Positions 1 to 8,971 of a stretch of DNA of 31,038 nucleotides are shown piece after piece (the stretch's first letter is position 1; every line of letters begins with the position of its first letter). Position numbers and translations under genes: made by a program. The notes under the pieces are model-generated. The model searched no databases. It was not told the DNA's origin and saw only the letters and a list, made by a program, of their open reading frames with translations. Origin of the DNA: an uncultured Collinsella sp. (lineage in GTDB: Bacteria > Actinomycetota > Coriobacteriia > Coriobacteriales > Coriobacteriaceae); NCBI GenBank assembly GCA_900542315.1, contig UQMV01000025.1, positions 1 to 31,038 on the forward strand. The letters are read 5' to 3'.

Positions 1-53
1 CCAGCCCCGGAGACCCTCCCGGAGGGGCCCAAAAAATATTTTCAAAAAAGTTG

Positions 54-83
54 TTGCGCACCGGACAGACTTCTGTGTATACT
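54..83 (+). promoter_or_regulatory. Putative sigma-A promoter of tRNA-Asp
   Basis: A good -10 box TATACT lies at 78-83, with a weak -35 candidate TTGCGC at 54-59 (18-bp spacer); TTGTTG at 51-56 is an alternative with a 21-bp spacer. The -10 lies 47 bp upstream of the mature tRNA 5' end, leaving a short leader for RNase P processing. The -10 is convincing, the -35 is not. Confidence 0.5.
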
Positions 84-130
84 AATCCCCGCAGCGCACG
101 CGAGCGGAAACAAACGCGAACGACTGCCTG

Positions 131-207
<77 letters not shown>

Positions 208-215
208 ACGCAATT

Positions 216-243
216 AAAGCCACGTCTTCGGACGTGGCTTTTT
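216..243 (+). terminator. Rho-independent terminator of tRNA-Asp
   Basis: The stem GCCACGTC/GACGTGGC with a stable TTCG tetraloop (227-230) is preceded by AAA and followed by TTTTT, giving an extended 11-bp helix. It starts 9 nt after the tRNA CCA end. Confidence 0.93.
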
Positions 244-362
244 GCGTTTGATAGGACTTTGATCCCATCGGCTCCTTTCGCCCAAAAGCAAATCCTTCCA
301 ATTCCCGAACAGGCTCCGTTTGTGGCATGTGCTCAAACAAGGCGTTTGTTGCGCAACACCAG

Positions 363-391
363 TTCAACGAAGCAGGGGGTTAGGTTATACT
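363..391 (+). promoter_or_regulatory. Putative promoter of the Rrf2-MutY operon
   Basis: A -35-like TTCAAC (363-368) is separated by 17 bp from a good -10 TATACT (386-391). It would give a leader of about 150 nt before the Rrf2 start codon. The rest of the 244-550 gap holds no convincing gene, only inverted repeats. Confidence 0.45.
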
Positions 392-405
392 CAATTGCAC
401 TGTGG

Positions 406-438
406 GCCGTTTTTGATGCAAGAGGCTTCAAAAACGGC
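406..438 (+). repeat. Perfect 11-bp inverted repeat in the Rrf2 leader
   Basis: GCCGTTTTTGA (406-416) is perfectly complementary to 428-438, with an 11-nt loop. It lies directly downstream of the putative promoter, so it is either a leader RNA hairpin or an operator. Two smaller palindromes follow at about 502-526 (GCTCCGGAGC and AGCTCGTTCGAGCT). No U tract follows the main hairpin, so it is not a classic terminator. Confidence 0.6.
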
Positions 439-550
439 ATTCAGCGGGCAACCGTTTTGCTATTTGGGCGTCCATACGGTCATTGACGTCTCGACGTAAG
501 CTCGGCTCCGGAGCTCGTTCGAGCTGTTCCTATTCCTTGAAAGGGGAAAA

Positions 551-1036
551 ATGGACATATCGAGGAAGACTGATTACGCCCTTCGCATGCTCGCGATGCT
601 TGCCGAGGACCCGGAGCGTCTGCTTTCTGTTCGCACCGCCGCCGAAGAGGTCAATGTCCCGTATTCGTTTGCCCGTTCGATCCAGCATGGTTTGGTTCAG
701 GCCGGTATTGTGGAGAGCCTGCGTGGCGTCCATGGCGGCATGCGTCTTAAGGTCAGCCCCGACGATGTCACCATCCGCCAGGTCGTTGAGGCCGTTCAGG
801 GCCCCATGGTCATGAACGATTGCACCGCGCCCGATGGCGACTGTGCACGCATGGGTACGTGCTGCTATCATCCCCTGTGGGCCGGAGCTCAAGCGCTGAT
901 GCGCGATTACCTCGATTCCGTTTCGCTGGGCGATATCGTCGCTCACCGCCAGTTTCCGGCCGTCGATTCCAAGTTCGCCGACCGCGATGCGTTTCCCGAG
1001 TACGCCACCTGTACGTGCGCTTGCCGGGAGGAATAG
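551..1036 (+). CDS. Rrf2-family transcriptional regulator, probably Fe-S binding
   Basis: This 161-residue protein begins with the Rrf2 N-terminus (MDISRKTDYALRML) and a winged helix-turn-helix over about residues 1-65. It carries the 'GVHGGMRL' wing that matches the usual RG..GGY.L of the family. Cysteines at 91, 98 and 104/105 (CX6CX5CC) sit where IscR and NsrR place the cysteines that ligate a 2Fe-2S or 4Fe-4S cluster, so a redox-, iron- or NO-sensing repressor is likely. The C-terminus also ends in a Cys-rich CTCAC motif. The start has a strong AAAGGGG ribosome binding site. A MutY-like gene follows after 21 nt with its own AAGGAG site, so the two are probably co-transcribed; rubrerythrin lies just beyond. 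The true regulon is not visible. Family assignment is firm; the ligand is inferred from the cysteine spacing. Confidence 0.93.
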   Translation: MDISRKTDYALRMLAMLAEDPERLLSVRTAAEEVNVPYSFARSIQHGLVQAGIVESLRGVHGGMRLKVSPDDVTIRQVVEAVQGPMVMNDCTAPDGDCARMGTCCYHPLWAGAQALMRDYLDSVSLGDIVAHRQFPAVDSKFADRDAFPEYATCTCACREE

Positions 1037-1057
1037 CGCCGCATAAGGAGCATAGCC

Positions 1058-1963
1058 ATGATTCAGGACCCCTTTCGTTCGATGATTCGTTCGGAAGGGG
1101 TCCTGCGTTATCGCGACCTTCCGTGGCGCCGCACACGCGACCCGTACATTATTTGGCTTTCCGAGGTTATGCTGCAGCAAACGCAGGTGCCGCGTGTGGA
1201 GACGCGTATGCCCGCGTGGCTCGACCGCTTTCCGACCGTGCAGGCGCTCGCCCAGGCCGCTCCTTCCGACGTTTTGGATGCCTGGCAGGGGATGGGCTAC
1301 AATCGGCGTGCCCTGGCGCTTCACAGAGCTGCTCAGTGCGTTATGGAAGACTGGGGTGGGGAGTTTCCACGTGAGACGCGCGATCTGGTCGCGCTGCCTG
1401 GCATCGGCCCGGCGACGGCGCAGGGCATCCGGTCGTTTGCGTTTGATCTGCCGGGTGTGTATCTGGAGACCAACGTGCGCACGGTCTTTCTGCATCATTT
1501 CTTTCCCGACGTGCCGGCCGTTCCCGATCGCGAGCTGGTGCCGCTGATTCAGGCCGCCTGTCCGGCGGCCCCTGGTGCGGCGGTGGATGAGATTGCGCCC
1601 TTTGCCGCGCCTCAAGACGATGCCGATACACCGCGCGCATGGTATTACGCGCTGCTGGATTATGGCGCGTATCTTAAGAAGACGCTGCCCAATCCGTCCA
1701 GGCGTTCGGCGAGCTATAGCCGTCAGTCTAAGTTTGAGGGCTCGCGCCGTCAAAAGCGCGCCCATATTGTGCGCATGCTGCTGGCTGCGCGCGATGGGCG
1801 GCCGGCGGGCATCACACTCGCCGAGGCCGTGGCGGGCGTCAACGAAATGGAGGCGGCGGCAGGTCGCGAGCCGGTCGATCACGATCTTGTCGCAGACATT
1901 TTGGCCGACTTGGAGCGCGAGGGCTTTTGCCGCTCCGAGGGTGACCGATGGCTAAGCGTGTAA
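1058..1963 (+). CDS. A/G-specific adenine glycosylase-like protein (MutY-type HhH-GPD), Fe-S-less
   Basis: This 301-residue protein has the MutY core: PWR at 22-24, the catalytic-loop Glu36 in SEVMLQQTQV, the helix-hairpin-helix LPGIGPATA at 113-121, and LETNVRTV at 136-143. MutY removes adenine mispaired with 8-oxoguanine. Two departures are clear. The catalytic Asp of the VDxNVxR motif is replaced by Glu137, and the CX6CX2CX5C 4Fe-4S cluster loop is absent (the three cysteines, in AQC, AAC and GFC, are isolated). There is no NUDIX-like 8-oxoG-recognition domain; instead the C-terminal 75 residues look like a basic helix followed by a winged-helix-like segment. ETN-type short MutY homologues exist in other anaerobes, so this may be a distinct subfamily whose substrate could differ. 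A good AAGGAG site and 21-nt spacing place it in the Rrf2 operon. Confidence 0.85.
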   Translation: MIQDPFRSMIRSEGVLRYRDLPWRRTRDPYIIWLSEVMLQQTQVPRVETRMPAWLDRFPTVQALAQAAPSDVLDAWQGMGYNRRALALHRAAQCVMEDWGGEFPRETRDLVALPGIGPATAQGIRSFAFDLPGVYLETNVRTVFLHHFFPDVPAVPDRELVPLIQAACPAAPGAAVDEIAPFAAPQDDADTPRAWYYALLDYGAYLKKTLPNPSRRSASYSRQSKFEGSRRQKRAHIVRMLLAARDGRPAGITLAEAVAGVNEMEAAAGREPVDHDLVADILADLEREGFCRSEGDRWLSV

Positions 1964-2075
1964 CCAACCCGAATCTGAAGAAGAGGATTGTAAGGTTTAA
2001 ATTCTCGGCTTGAGGGCATCCTAAAGACAAGGCCGCTCGAAGCCTACGGGCGGCATGTTGAAGGGAAGTACACCT

Positions 2076-2615
2076 ATGGATTTTGAGAACTCTCAAACCA
2101 AGAAGAACCTCGAGGCCGCTTTTGCCGGCGAGTCGCAGGCGCATACCAAGTATCGCTACTATGCATCCAAGGCCAAGAAGGACGGCTACGTTCAGATCTC
2201 GAATATCTTTGCCGAGACCGCAGGCAACGAGTCCGAGCACGCCAAGCTGTGGTTTAAGTATCTGCACGACGGCGCCGTTCCCGACACCCTGGATAACTTG
2301 CGTGATGCCGCTGCGGGCGAGAACTACGAGTGGACCACGATGTACGACGAGTTCGCCAAGACCGCCGAGGAGGAGGGCTTTACCGAGATTGCCGCAAAGT
2401 TCCGTGGCGTCGGTGCTGTCGAGAAGGCTCACGAGGAGCGCTACAACAAGCTTGTCGAGCGCATTGAGTCGGGCGAGGTGTTTGAGCGTGAGGGCGTGAA
2501 GGTATGGAAGTGCCTGAACTGCGGGCACCTGCACGTTGGCGCCGAGGCGCCCGAGGTGTGCCCGGTTTGTAACCACCCGAAGGCGTACTTTGAGGAGCAG
2601 GTGGTGAACTACTAG
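2076..2615 (+). CDS. rbr: Rubrerythrin
   Basis: This 179-residue protein has both halves of classical rubrerythrin. The N-terminal four-helix ferritin-like domain holds the diiron ligands (Glu19 in AGESQAH, Glu52 and His55 in NESEH, and a second EKAHE motif). The C-terminal rubredoxin-like zinc-ribbon-type Fe site uses Cys146, Cys149, Cys162 and Cys165. The protein reduces hydrogen peroxide in the cytoplasm of anaerobes. The start at 2076 is chosen over an in-frame ATG at 2055 because AAGGGAAG (2061-2068) sits at the right distance only for 2076 and the family begins MDF/MEN here. It follows the Rrf2-MutY operon by 112 nt and probably has its own promoter. A giant hairpin unit follows its stop codon. 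Confidence 0.97.
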   Translation: MDFENSQTKKNLEAAFAGESQAHTKYRYYASKAKKDGYVQISNIFAETAGNESEHAKLWFKYLHDGAVPDTLDNLRDAAAGENYEWTTMYDEFAKTAEEEGFTEIAAKFRGVGAVEKAHEERYNKLVERIESGEVFEREGVKVWKCLNCGHLHVGAEAPEVCPVCNHPKAYFEEQVVNY

Positions 2616-2636
2616 CGCGTGGCGCTGACATGAGCT

Positions 2637-2809
2637 GGGCCGGGAGGGCGGGATTGCCTTCCCTCCCCGCTCACGGCTTCGCAGGGTCGCGTTGAGGGAA
2701 GGTAATCCCGCCCTCCCGGCCCGCTTTGGGTCGTTGCGTGCTCGCTACAGAAAAGCTGATATTAAAGTTTGTGTGCCGCCCCTTTTGGGGCGGCACGTTT
2801 TGTGTGGGG
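2637..2809 (+). repeat. Intergenic repeat unit, copy 1: giant hairpin, conserved loop, terminator
   Basis: The unit opens with a 29-bp stem (2637-2665 with 2694-2722) broken only by one G:T pair, closing a 28-nt loop. A 24-nt core at 2668-2691 is identical in copy 2 (3571-3594). A linker with the shared string CTACAGAAAAGCTGAT (allowing C/T at its first base) leads to a terminator at 2773-2801. The stem sequences of the two copies differ but each remains self-complementary. Confidence 0.85.
2773..2801 (+). terminator. Terminator closing repeat copy 1 (rubrerythrin)
   Basis: A perfect 10-bp stem GTGCCGCCCC/GGGGCGGCAC with a TTTT loop is followed by GTTTTG. It is nearly identical to the terminator at 3675-3702. 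Confidence 0.8.
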
Positions 2810-2889
2810 ATTGGTTGGGACGGTACCGTTCTTGGGTGGGGTACACTAGGTAGCGTTGGCTATTCGTTTCCTCTTGCGAGGTGTTGGTT

Positions 2890-3522
2890 ATGGGTAAGAA
2901 GTCTCGGGCTCGGGTGGCTGCGGCGGGGACCCGTCTCGATCCTCATCGCGTGGTTGATGAGAGCGGTAAGGCCGCGCGTGCCGATAAGGAGAAGAAGGTC
3001 GGTGCACATGCTCATCCTGAGTGGGCGCCTCACCTCAATACGGCTAGCGAGGATCTGACTGCTAAGTTGTTTACTCTGGTCGAGGTTATCTTGGGCGTGG
3101 TGCCCGTGGTGGTCATTGGTCTGTTCCTGGCCTCTAAGGATGCCACGAGTGTGGATAAGCTCACCGATGTCTTTTCTCAGGACCCCTCGATGGTGGTTAC
3201 GTTTATCTCTGCGTGCCTGCAGCCGTTTGTGGCGTACATGCTGTACATGATTTACCGCAAATACTGTGAGGGCGATGCGGGCTTTGCCGCCGGCAACCTG
3301 ATCGGTCTTTTGTGCTCCGAGATCCTACTGCTCAATATCCCGGGCGTCATCGGTATGGGCATCTTGCTGTGGCGTGTTTGGCGCAACGTCGCCCCGCACT
3401 TTGAGAGCTGGCTGTTTGAGCGCCGCGCAATGGGTGTGCTGGTTGACATCGCGGGCTCGCTCGTAATCCTGGTCCTGGCGTTTATGTGCGCCACCGCTGC
3501 CCGCGGTCTCGCGGGCATGTAG
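2890..3522 (+). CDS. Uncharacterised membrane protein (four predicted TM segments)
   Basis: I do not recognise the family. The 210-residue product starts with a basic, soluble segment of about 55 residues (MGKKSRARVAAAG..., Lys/Arg/Ala rich). Four hydrophobic stretches follow: about 58-79, 98-120, 130-158 and 176-205. A charged loop (YRKYCEGD) separates the second and third. The start at 2890 is preferred because GAGGTG (2878-2883) stands 6 nt upstream; a GTG at 2881 would overlap that site. A -10-like TACACT lies at 2842-2847. The gene is a single transcription unit bracketed by the two copies of the intergenic repeat unit, the second of which supplies its terminator. No catalytic motif is visible. 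Confidence 0.75.
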   Translation: MGKKSRARVAAAGTRLDPHRVVDESGKAARADKEKKVGAHAHPEWAPHLNTASEDLTAKLFTLVEVILGVVPVVVIGLFLASKDATSVDKLTDVFSQDPSMVVTFISACLQPFVAYMLYMIYRKYCEGDAGFAAGNLIGLLCSEILLLNIPGVIGMGILLWRVWRNVAPHFESWLFERRAMGVLVDIAGSLVILVLAFMCATAARGLAGM

Positions 3523-3540
3523 TCTGTCCTCACCGACCAC

Positions 3541-3710
3541 GGAGCGCGGGGCGGGGAAACCTTTCCCTCTCGCTCACGGCTTCGCAGGGTCGCGCGAGGC
3601 AAAGGTTTCCCCGCCCCGCGCTCCGGCGTTGAGTCGTCGCATGCTCGTTACAGAAAAGCTGATAATTAGTTTGTGTGCCGCCCCTTTGGGGCGGCACTTT
3701 TTGTGTGGGG
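3541..3710 (+). repeat. Intergenic repeat unit, copy 2
   Basis: A perfect 24-bp stem (3541-3564 with 3601-3624) is extended inward by a short helix, CCTC/GAGG plus CGC/GCG around one mismatch. It presents the same 24-nt core as copy 1, at 3571-3594. The downstream linker and the terminator (3675-3702) also match copy 1, ending in the shared TTGTGTGGGG. Confidence 0.85.
3675..3702 (+). terminator. Terminator closing repeat copy 2
   Basis: The stem GTGCCGCCCC/GGGGCGGCAC with a TTT loop is followed by TTTTT. It terminates the uncharacterised membrane gene ending at 3522. Confidence 0.88.
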
Positions 3711-3737
3711 TCCCGGTCTACACAATTTCCGTCAAGC

Positions 3738-3758
3738 TTTTGGTTAGATTTTGGTTAG
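3738..3758 (+). repeat. Tandem TTTTGGTTAG repeat upstream of a small membrane gene
   Basis: TTTTGGTTAG occurs at 3738-3747 and again at 3749-3758, an 11-bp period (one helical turn). It may be a regulator site. The surrounding gap 3711-3955 shows no convincing gene; a TTGTCA at 3849-3854 could be a -35 but has no good -10 partner. Confidence 0.5.
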
Positions 3759-3955
3759 TTGGCGGGCTAGCGGAAGGGCAAAAGATCATTCGATAAAAAA
3801 GCTCAAAGAAAGTGCTGGTAGGGGAGTTGTTGAGGTTTTCGACAGCTTTTGTCAGCAAGAAACTTTGCAGCTATTGCTACGGATTGCGTTGCCGTGGCCT
3901 TGGCGGTGCGGGATGCTGGTCGTAAGCGTCGAATGCTCCGATTGAGGAGGCCAAC

Positions 3956-4378
3956 ATGGATCTGTTTCTTGAGACTCCGCAGCAACAAGCTGAGCGCATG
4001 TTGCGTCAGCAGCAACGGCTCATGGAGATGCAAATGCAAGGGGTAGCCGCCCAGTCCCCTGCGCAAAATGCCACGCCCGCGGTTTCGCCTGCGGGCGGAT
4101 CGGCGCCAGAGAACTATTCCGTACAACAAGATTCATATGCGCAGGAGCTTGCGTTTGACAAGCGCCGCACACGTCACCGCCGCGTGGGCCAGCGCCTGCG
4201 CACATTAGCGATGATCGTGCTCATTCCGTTAGGACTTGCGGCGATTTTCTTGGTCTCGTATGCACTCACCTGCATCCTCAACGGTGCCTCGCCCAGCGAA
4301 GTGCTCCAACATCTGTCGGCCCTCGGCCAGCGCCTAGGCGATGTCGTAACAACCGTTCGCGCCGGCTGGGAGAGCTAG
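3956..4378 (+). CDS. Uncharacterised single-pass membrane protein
   Basis: I do not recognise the family. The 140-residue product has a Gln/Met-rich N-terminal segment (residues 8-30, likely helical or coiled-coil). A Pro/Ala/Gln linker follows, then a strongly basic patch (about 70-82, DKRRTRHRRVGQRLR) directly before one transmembrane helix (about 83-107). A short C-terminal amphipathic tail of about 30 residues ends the protein. The positive-inside rule puts the N-terminus in the cytoplasm. GAGGAGG (3944-3950) is an excellent ribosome binding site 5 nt before the ATG. It is probably monocistronic; the following gene begins after 123 nt of AT-rich sequence. Confidence 0.7.
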   Translation: MDLFLETPQQQAERMLRQQQRLMEMQMQGVAAQSPAQNATPAVSPAGGSAPENYSVQQDSYAQELAFDKRRTRHRRVGQRLRTLAMIVLIPLGLAAIFLVSYALTCILNGASPSEVLQHLSALGQRLGDVVTTVRAGWES

Positions 4379-4501
4379 CGTTTGTCACATTAGGACTTCT
4401 AGGGTGTACGAATTATCGCCACGAGCAGAATTCTTGCATCCTGTGGGTCCTGTCGTGCGACTGAATAGTATTATTGAAGATAAATAATAATAGGATTTGC
4501 T

Positions 4502-5032
4502 ATGTATAAGCAGGATTTAGAGCAGACTCTTTTGGGCATTGACGAAGAGGCGGAGCTGGAAATAGGTCCAAGAGACGACAGGCCGAGCGTTGTATTGGTG
4601 GGAGGAAGCGCCTTCATGCTAAACGATGTGACGAATCGGTCGGTTACACATGACATTGATGTGTTTGAGGCAGACAGGTGCCTCCGCGAGATCATAGCTC
4701 GATACCCCGAGGTGAATGGTATGGCGGTGGCATATTGCAACCAGATGCCATTCAATTACAAAGATCGATTGATCCCCTTGGAGATTGGGGCGCGTTTTAT
4801 TAGGTACTTTACGCCATCTTTGGAGGACATGGCGGTGATGAAGCTTTATGCCTATCGTCCGAACGACATCGTCGACCTCCATAGTCGAGCGTCTATCGAC
4901 CGACTTGATTGGAATCTACTCGAGCGGCTTATATTCGACGATGGAGAGGCGCTGGCATCGTCGCCTTCGGAGCGGAGCTATCAAGAGATGGTCTGCGCAT
5001 ACAGGCAATACAAAAAGGAGGTGCTCGGTTGA
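4502..5032 (+). CDS. DUF6036/AbiEii-like nucleotidyltransferase
   Basis: This 176-residue protein carries the minimal nucleotidyltransferase signature: GGS at 34-36 followed by DID at 51-53, preceded by a hydrophobic strand (VVLVGGSAFML). A conserved block follows, LEDMAVMKLYAYRPNDIVDL at about 107-126, in which Lys114, Arg119, Asp122 and Asp125 match the pattern seen in DUF6036 and AbiEii proteins. Such enzymes transfer nucleotides to tRNA or proteins, often as toxins or defence effectors, but the target here is unknown. The stop codon overlaps the TTG start of a helix-turn-helix gene by 4 nt, so the two are translationally coupled. Base composition is visibly lower in GC than the flanking genes, suggesting horizontal acquisition. 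The ribosome binding site is weak (AGGA). Confidence 0.8.
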   Translation: MYKQDLEQTLLGIDEEAELEIGPRDDRPSVVLVGGSAFMLNDVTNRSVTHDIDVFEADRCLREIIARYPEVNGMAVAYCNQMPFNYKDRLIPLEIGARFIRYFTPSLEDMAVMKLYAYRPNDIVDLHSRASIDRLDWNLLERLIFDDGEALASSPSERSYQEMVCAYRQYKKEVLG

Positions 5033-5592
5033 ATCTGACTTTTGAGGGATTTTTGAAAGGCTATTGCCGAGAGCTATCCGGACAGCAGTCGCTGAGTTTT
5101 AGAAAACTGCTTGAGCAGGCGACGACGGTTGCGCCGCGCGTGGCGGAGCCTCTATTTTTGCTCGCTTTGGCGCAAGGAAAAGCCGAATACGTTCTGGGTT
5201 TATCCGAGGGCTCGTGGATGGAAGAAGATTACCGAGGCGTTTTGTCCTTGTACGATCAAGCGGGTGGCATGGCGTCTCTATGCGCCAAAAGCGAGCTCCC
5301 TAACCGTTATGCCAACGTTTGGCGTGCGTATAGGGCGGTGAAGGAAAAGCCAGTGGCGGACAGAAGGATCAACGCCCTGATGCGAAAAAGAACATTGGGA
5401 GCGCTAGGGGAATCGGGCGTAACGCGCTACGGTCTCTGCCGCGATTTGAATCTGAATAAGGGAAACGTGTACGCATACTTAGCCGGCGATGACTCAAAGG
5501 TGAGCAGGGAGACGGCGCGCCGCATTATGGAATATGCGGAAGAGAGAAGCACCCAAGAAGGGGCCGGGCGCCCGGTGCGTGTGGCGGGGTAA
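5029..5592 (+). CDS. Helix-turn-helix protein partnered with the nucleotidyltransferase
   Basis: The start is taken as TTG at 5029, overlapping the upstream stop (TTGA) and preceded by AAGGAGG ending 7 nt before it. Longer in-frame starts would lie inside the upstream gene. The 187-residue product has a helical N-terminal region (about 1-110) with no known motif. The C-terminal DNA-binding domain (about 125-170) contains VTRYGLCRDLNLNKGNVYAYL, a typical recognition-helix arrangement, followed by SRETARRIMEYA. I read it as the antitoxin/regulator partner of the nucleotidyltransferase, by analogy to AbiEi-AbiEii. The gene order is reversed relative to AbiE and the domain is not an obvious AbiEi, so this is inference. 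Codon use is lower in GC than rmuC downstream. Confidence 0.75.
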   Translation: MNLTFEGFLKGYCRELSGQQSLSFRKLLEQATTVAPRVAEPLFLLALAQGKAEYVLGLSEGSWMEEDYRGVLSLYDQAGGMASLCAKSELPNRYANVWRAYRAVKEKPVADRRINALMRKRTLGALGESGVTRYGLCRDLNLNKGNVYAYLAGDDSKVSRETARRIMEYAEERSTQEGAGRPVRVAG

Positions 5593-5643
5593 GATTGATC
5601 GCGGTTTTGATTGATAATCGATTGGGTTTGTTGGGCGGAGTCT

Positions 5644-6999
5644 ATGTCTGCTATTGATATCGTGCTTGTTGTGATTGCCTTGGTCGCGGTGGGAGTTGCC
5701 GTGGTTTGCGCCATGCAGCTTAAAGGCCTTCGTGCCGAGTTGCGAGAGCGTGGCGGCAACGACGCGGAGACGCTTGCGGCGCTCGAGCAGGCCAACAGCA
5801 CGCTCGATGCCCTCAACGCCGCGCTGACGGAAACCCGCCGCACGGCAAGCGCCATCGCGCAGCAGCAGACGACCGACGCCGCCGTAGAGCAGCAGCGCTA
5901 CCTGACCATCGCGCGTGAGTTCTCGCAGGCTGGCGACCGTATGGATGACCTGCGCCGTGAGACGGCCCAACAGCTTGGCGCCAACCGCGAGGGCATCGAG
6001 CACCGCCTGGACAAGGTGCGCGAGACGGTCGATGCCCAGCTGGGCGCCATCCGCAAGGACAACAACGTGCAGCTCGATCAGATGCGCGCGACGGTGGACG
6101 AGAAGCTTTCCCGTACGCTCAACGATCGCCTGTCTGCATCGTTTAAGCAGGTGAGCGACCAGCTCGAGGCCGTGTACAAGGGCCTGGGCGACATGCAGTC
6201 TATCGCCACCGGCGTGGGTGACCTTAAGCGCGTGCTGGGCAATGTGAAGGCGCGTGGCATTTTGGGCGAGGTGCAGCTGGGCGCAATCCTGGCGGACATC
6301 CTTACGCCCGACCAGTATCTGGAAAACGTCGCCACCAAGCCTGGTGCCTCGGAGCGCGTTGAGTTTGCCGTCAAGCTGCCGGTAGACGAGGGCGATCCCG
6401 TGCTGCTGCCGATTGACTCCAAGTTTCCCGGCGATGCGTACGAGCATCTGCTCGACGCCCAGGAGTCGGGCGACGCGGAGGCCGTCGCTGCTGCGCGCAA
6501 GACGCTTGACGCGATGGTGAAGCGCGAGGCCAAGGACATTTGCGAGAAGTACCTGAGCGTGCCCGCGACGACCAACTTTGGCATTCTGTTCGTGCCGTTT
6601 GAGGGTCTGTACGCCGAGGTCGTCAGCCGCCCCGGGCTTATCGAGACCCTGGGCCGCGACTATCACGTCAACGTTGCCGGCCCCAGCACCATGGCGGCCA
6701 TCCTCAACAGCCTGCAGATGAGCTATCAGACGTTTAGGCTGCAAAAACGCACCGATGACGTGCTGCGCGTGCTTTCCGCCGTCAAGGCTGAGCTGCCGCG
6801 CTATCAGGCGGCGCTGCGTCGCGCGCAGCAGCAGATCGAGACCGCGGGCAAGACGGTCGAGGGCATTATCACCACGCGCACCAACGTTATGGAGCGCAAG
6901 CTCAAGGACATCGACGCGCTGGAGGATGCCGAGGAGGCCGACGCGATCTTGGGGCTCACGTCCGCGGGCCTGCTCGCAGACCAAGAAGACGAGGGCTAG
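5644..6999 (+). CDS. rmuC: DNA recombination protein RmuC
   Basis: This 451-residue protein has an N-terminal transmembrane anchor (residues 3-23) and a long coiled-coil rich in Glu, Ala and Gln (about 25-185). The RmuC core follows, with GNVKARGILGEVQLGAIL at about 199-216, LPIDSKFP at about 255 and FVPFEGLYAEV further on; IDSKFP is a hallmark of this PD-(D/E)XK-related family. RmuC limits DNA inversions and sequence rearrangement. The start at 5644 skips a TTG at 5611 and places the hydrophobic anchor at the N-terminus; the GGAG site is close (3 nt). It stands alone, 51 nt after the helix-turn-helix gene. Confidence 0.95.
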   Translation: MSAIDIVLVVIALVAVGVAVVCAMQLKGLRAELRERGGNDAETLAALEQANSTLDALNAALTETRRTASAIAQQQTTDAAVEQQRYLTIAREFSQAGDRMDDLRRETAQQLGANREGIEHRLDKVRETVDAQLGAIRKDNNVQLDQMRATVDEKLSRTLNDRLSASFKQVSDQLEAVYKGLGDMQSIATGVGDLKRVLGNVKARGILGEVQLGAILADILTPDQYLENVATKPGASERVEFAVKLPVDEGDPVLLPIDSKFPGDAYEHLLDAQESGDAEAVAAARKTLDAMVKREAKDICEKYLSVPATTNFGILFVPFEGLYAEVVSRPGLIETLGRDYHVNVAGPSTMAAILNSLQMSYQTFRLQKRTDDVLRVLSAVKAELPRYQAALRRAQQQIETAGKTVEGIITTRTNVMERKLKDIDALEDAEEADAILGLTSAGLLADQEDEG

Positions 7000-7105
7000 C
7001 CGCAACGGACGGCGGCGCGCGGGCGCTTTTCGCATCGTGCTTGCCTGAAGTGCACTTTAGTGTGCAACAATGGCGTTTCGCCCTATCAGACGCGAAAGGA
7101 AGCCC

Positions 7106-8908
<1,803 letters not shown>

Positions 8909-8971
8909 GGCCCCCGTACGTGGGACAATCGTTTCCGTGAAGTTATGTTTCTGCCGAGCCGAGGAGTCGTT

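Noticed and set aside
12..31. Palindromic CCCTCC/GGAGGG at the window start as a terminator
   Set aside because: It is followed by A-rich rather than T-rich sequence on +, and on - the T run precedes the hairpin; the upstream gene is not in view.
259..486. Short + strand frame between tRNA-Asp and Rrf2
   Set aside because: It has no ribosome binding site, no plausible domain, and it runs through the promoter and inverted repeat.
530..1882. 450-codon reading frame on the - strand opposite the Rrf2 and MutY genes
   Set aside because: It is a shadow frame of GC-rich coding sequence; the + strand genes have clear families and ribosome binding sites.
3751..3945. 64-codon frame before the small membrane gene
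   Set aside because: There is no Shine-Dalgarno sequence and its composition looks non-coding.
7015..7030. GCGC/GCGC mini-hairpin plus TTTT after rmuC as a terminator
   Set aside because: A 4-bp stem is too weak to support the call.
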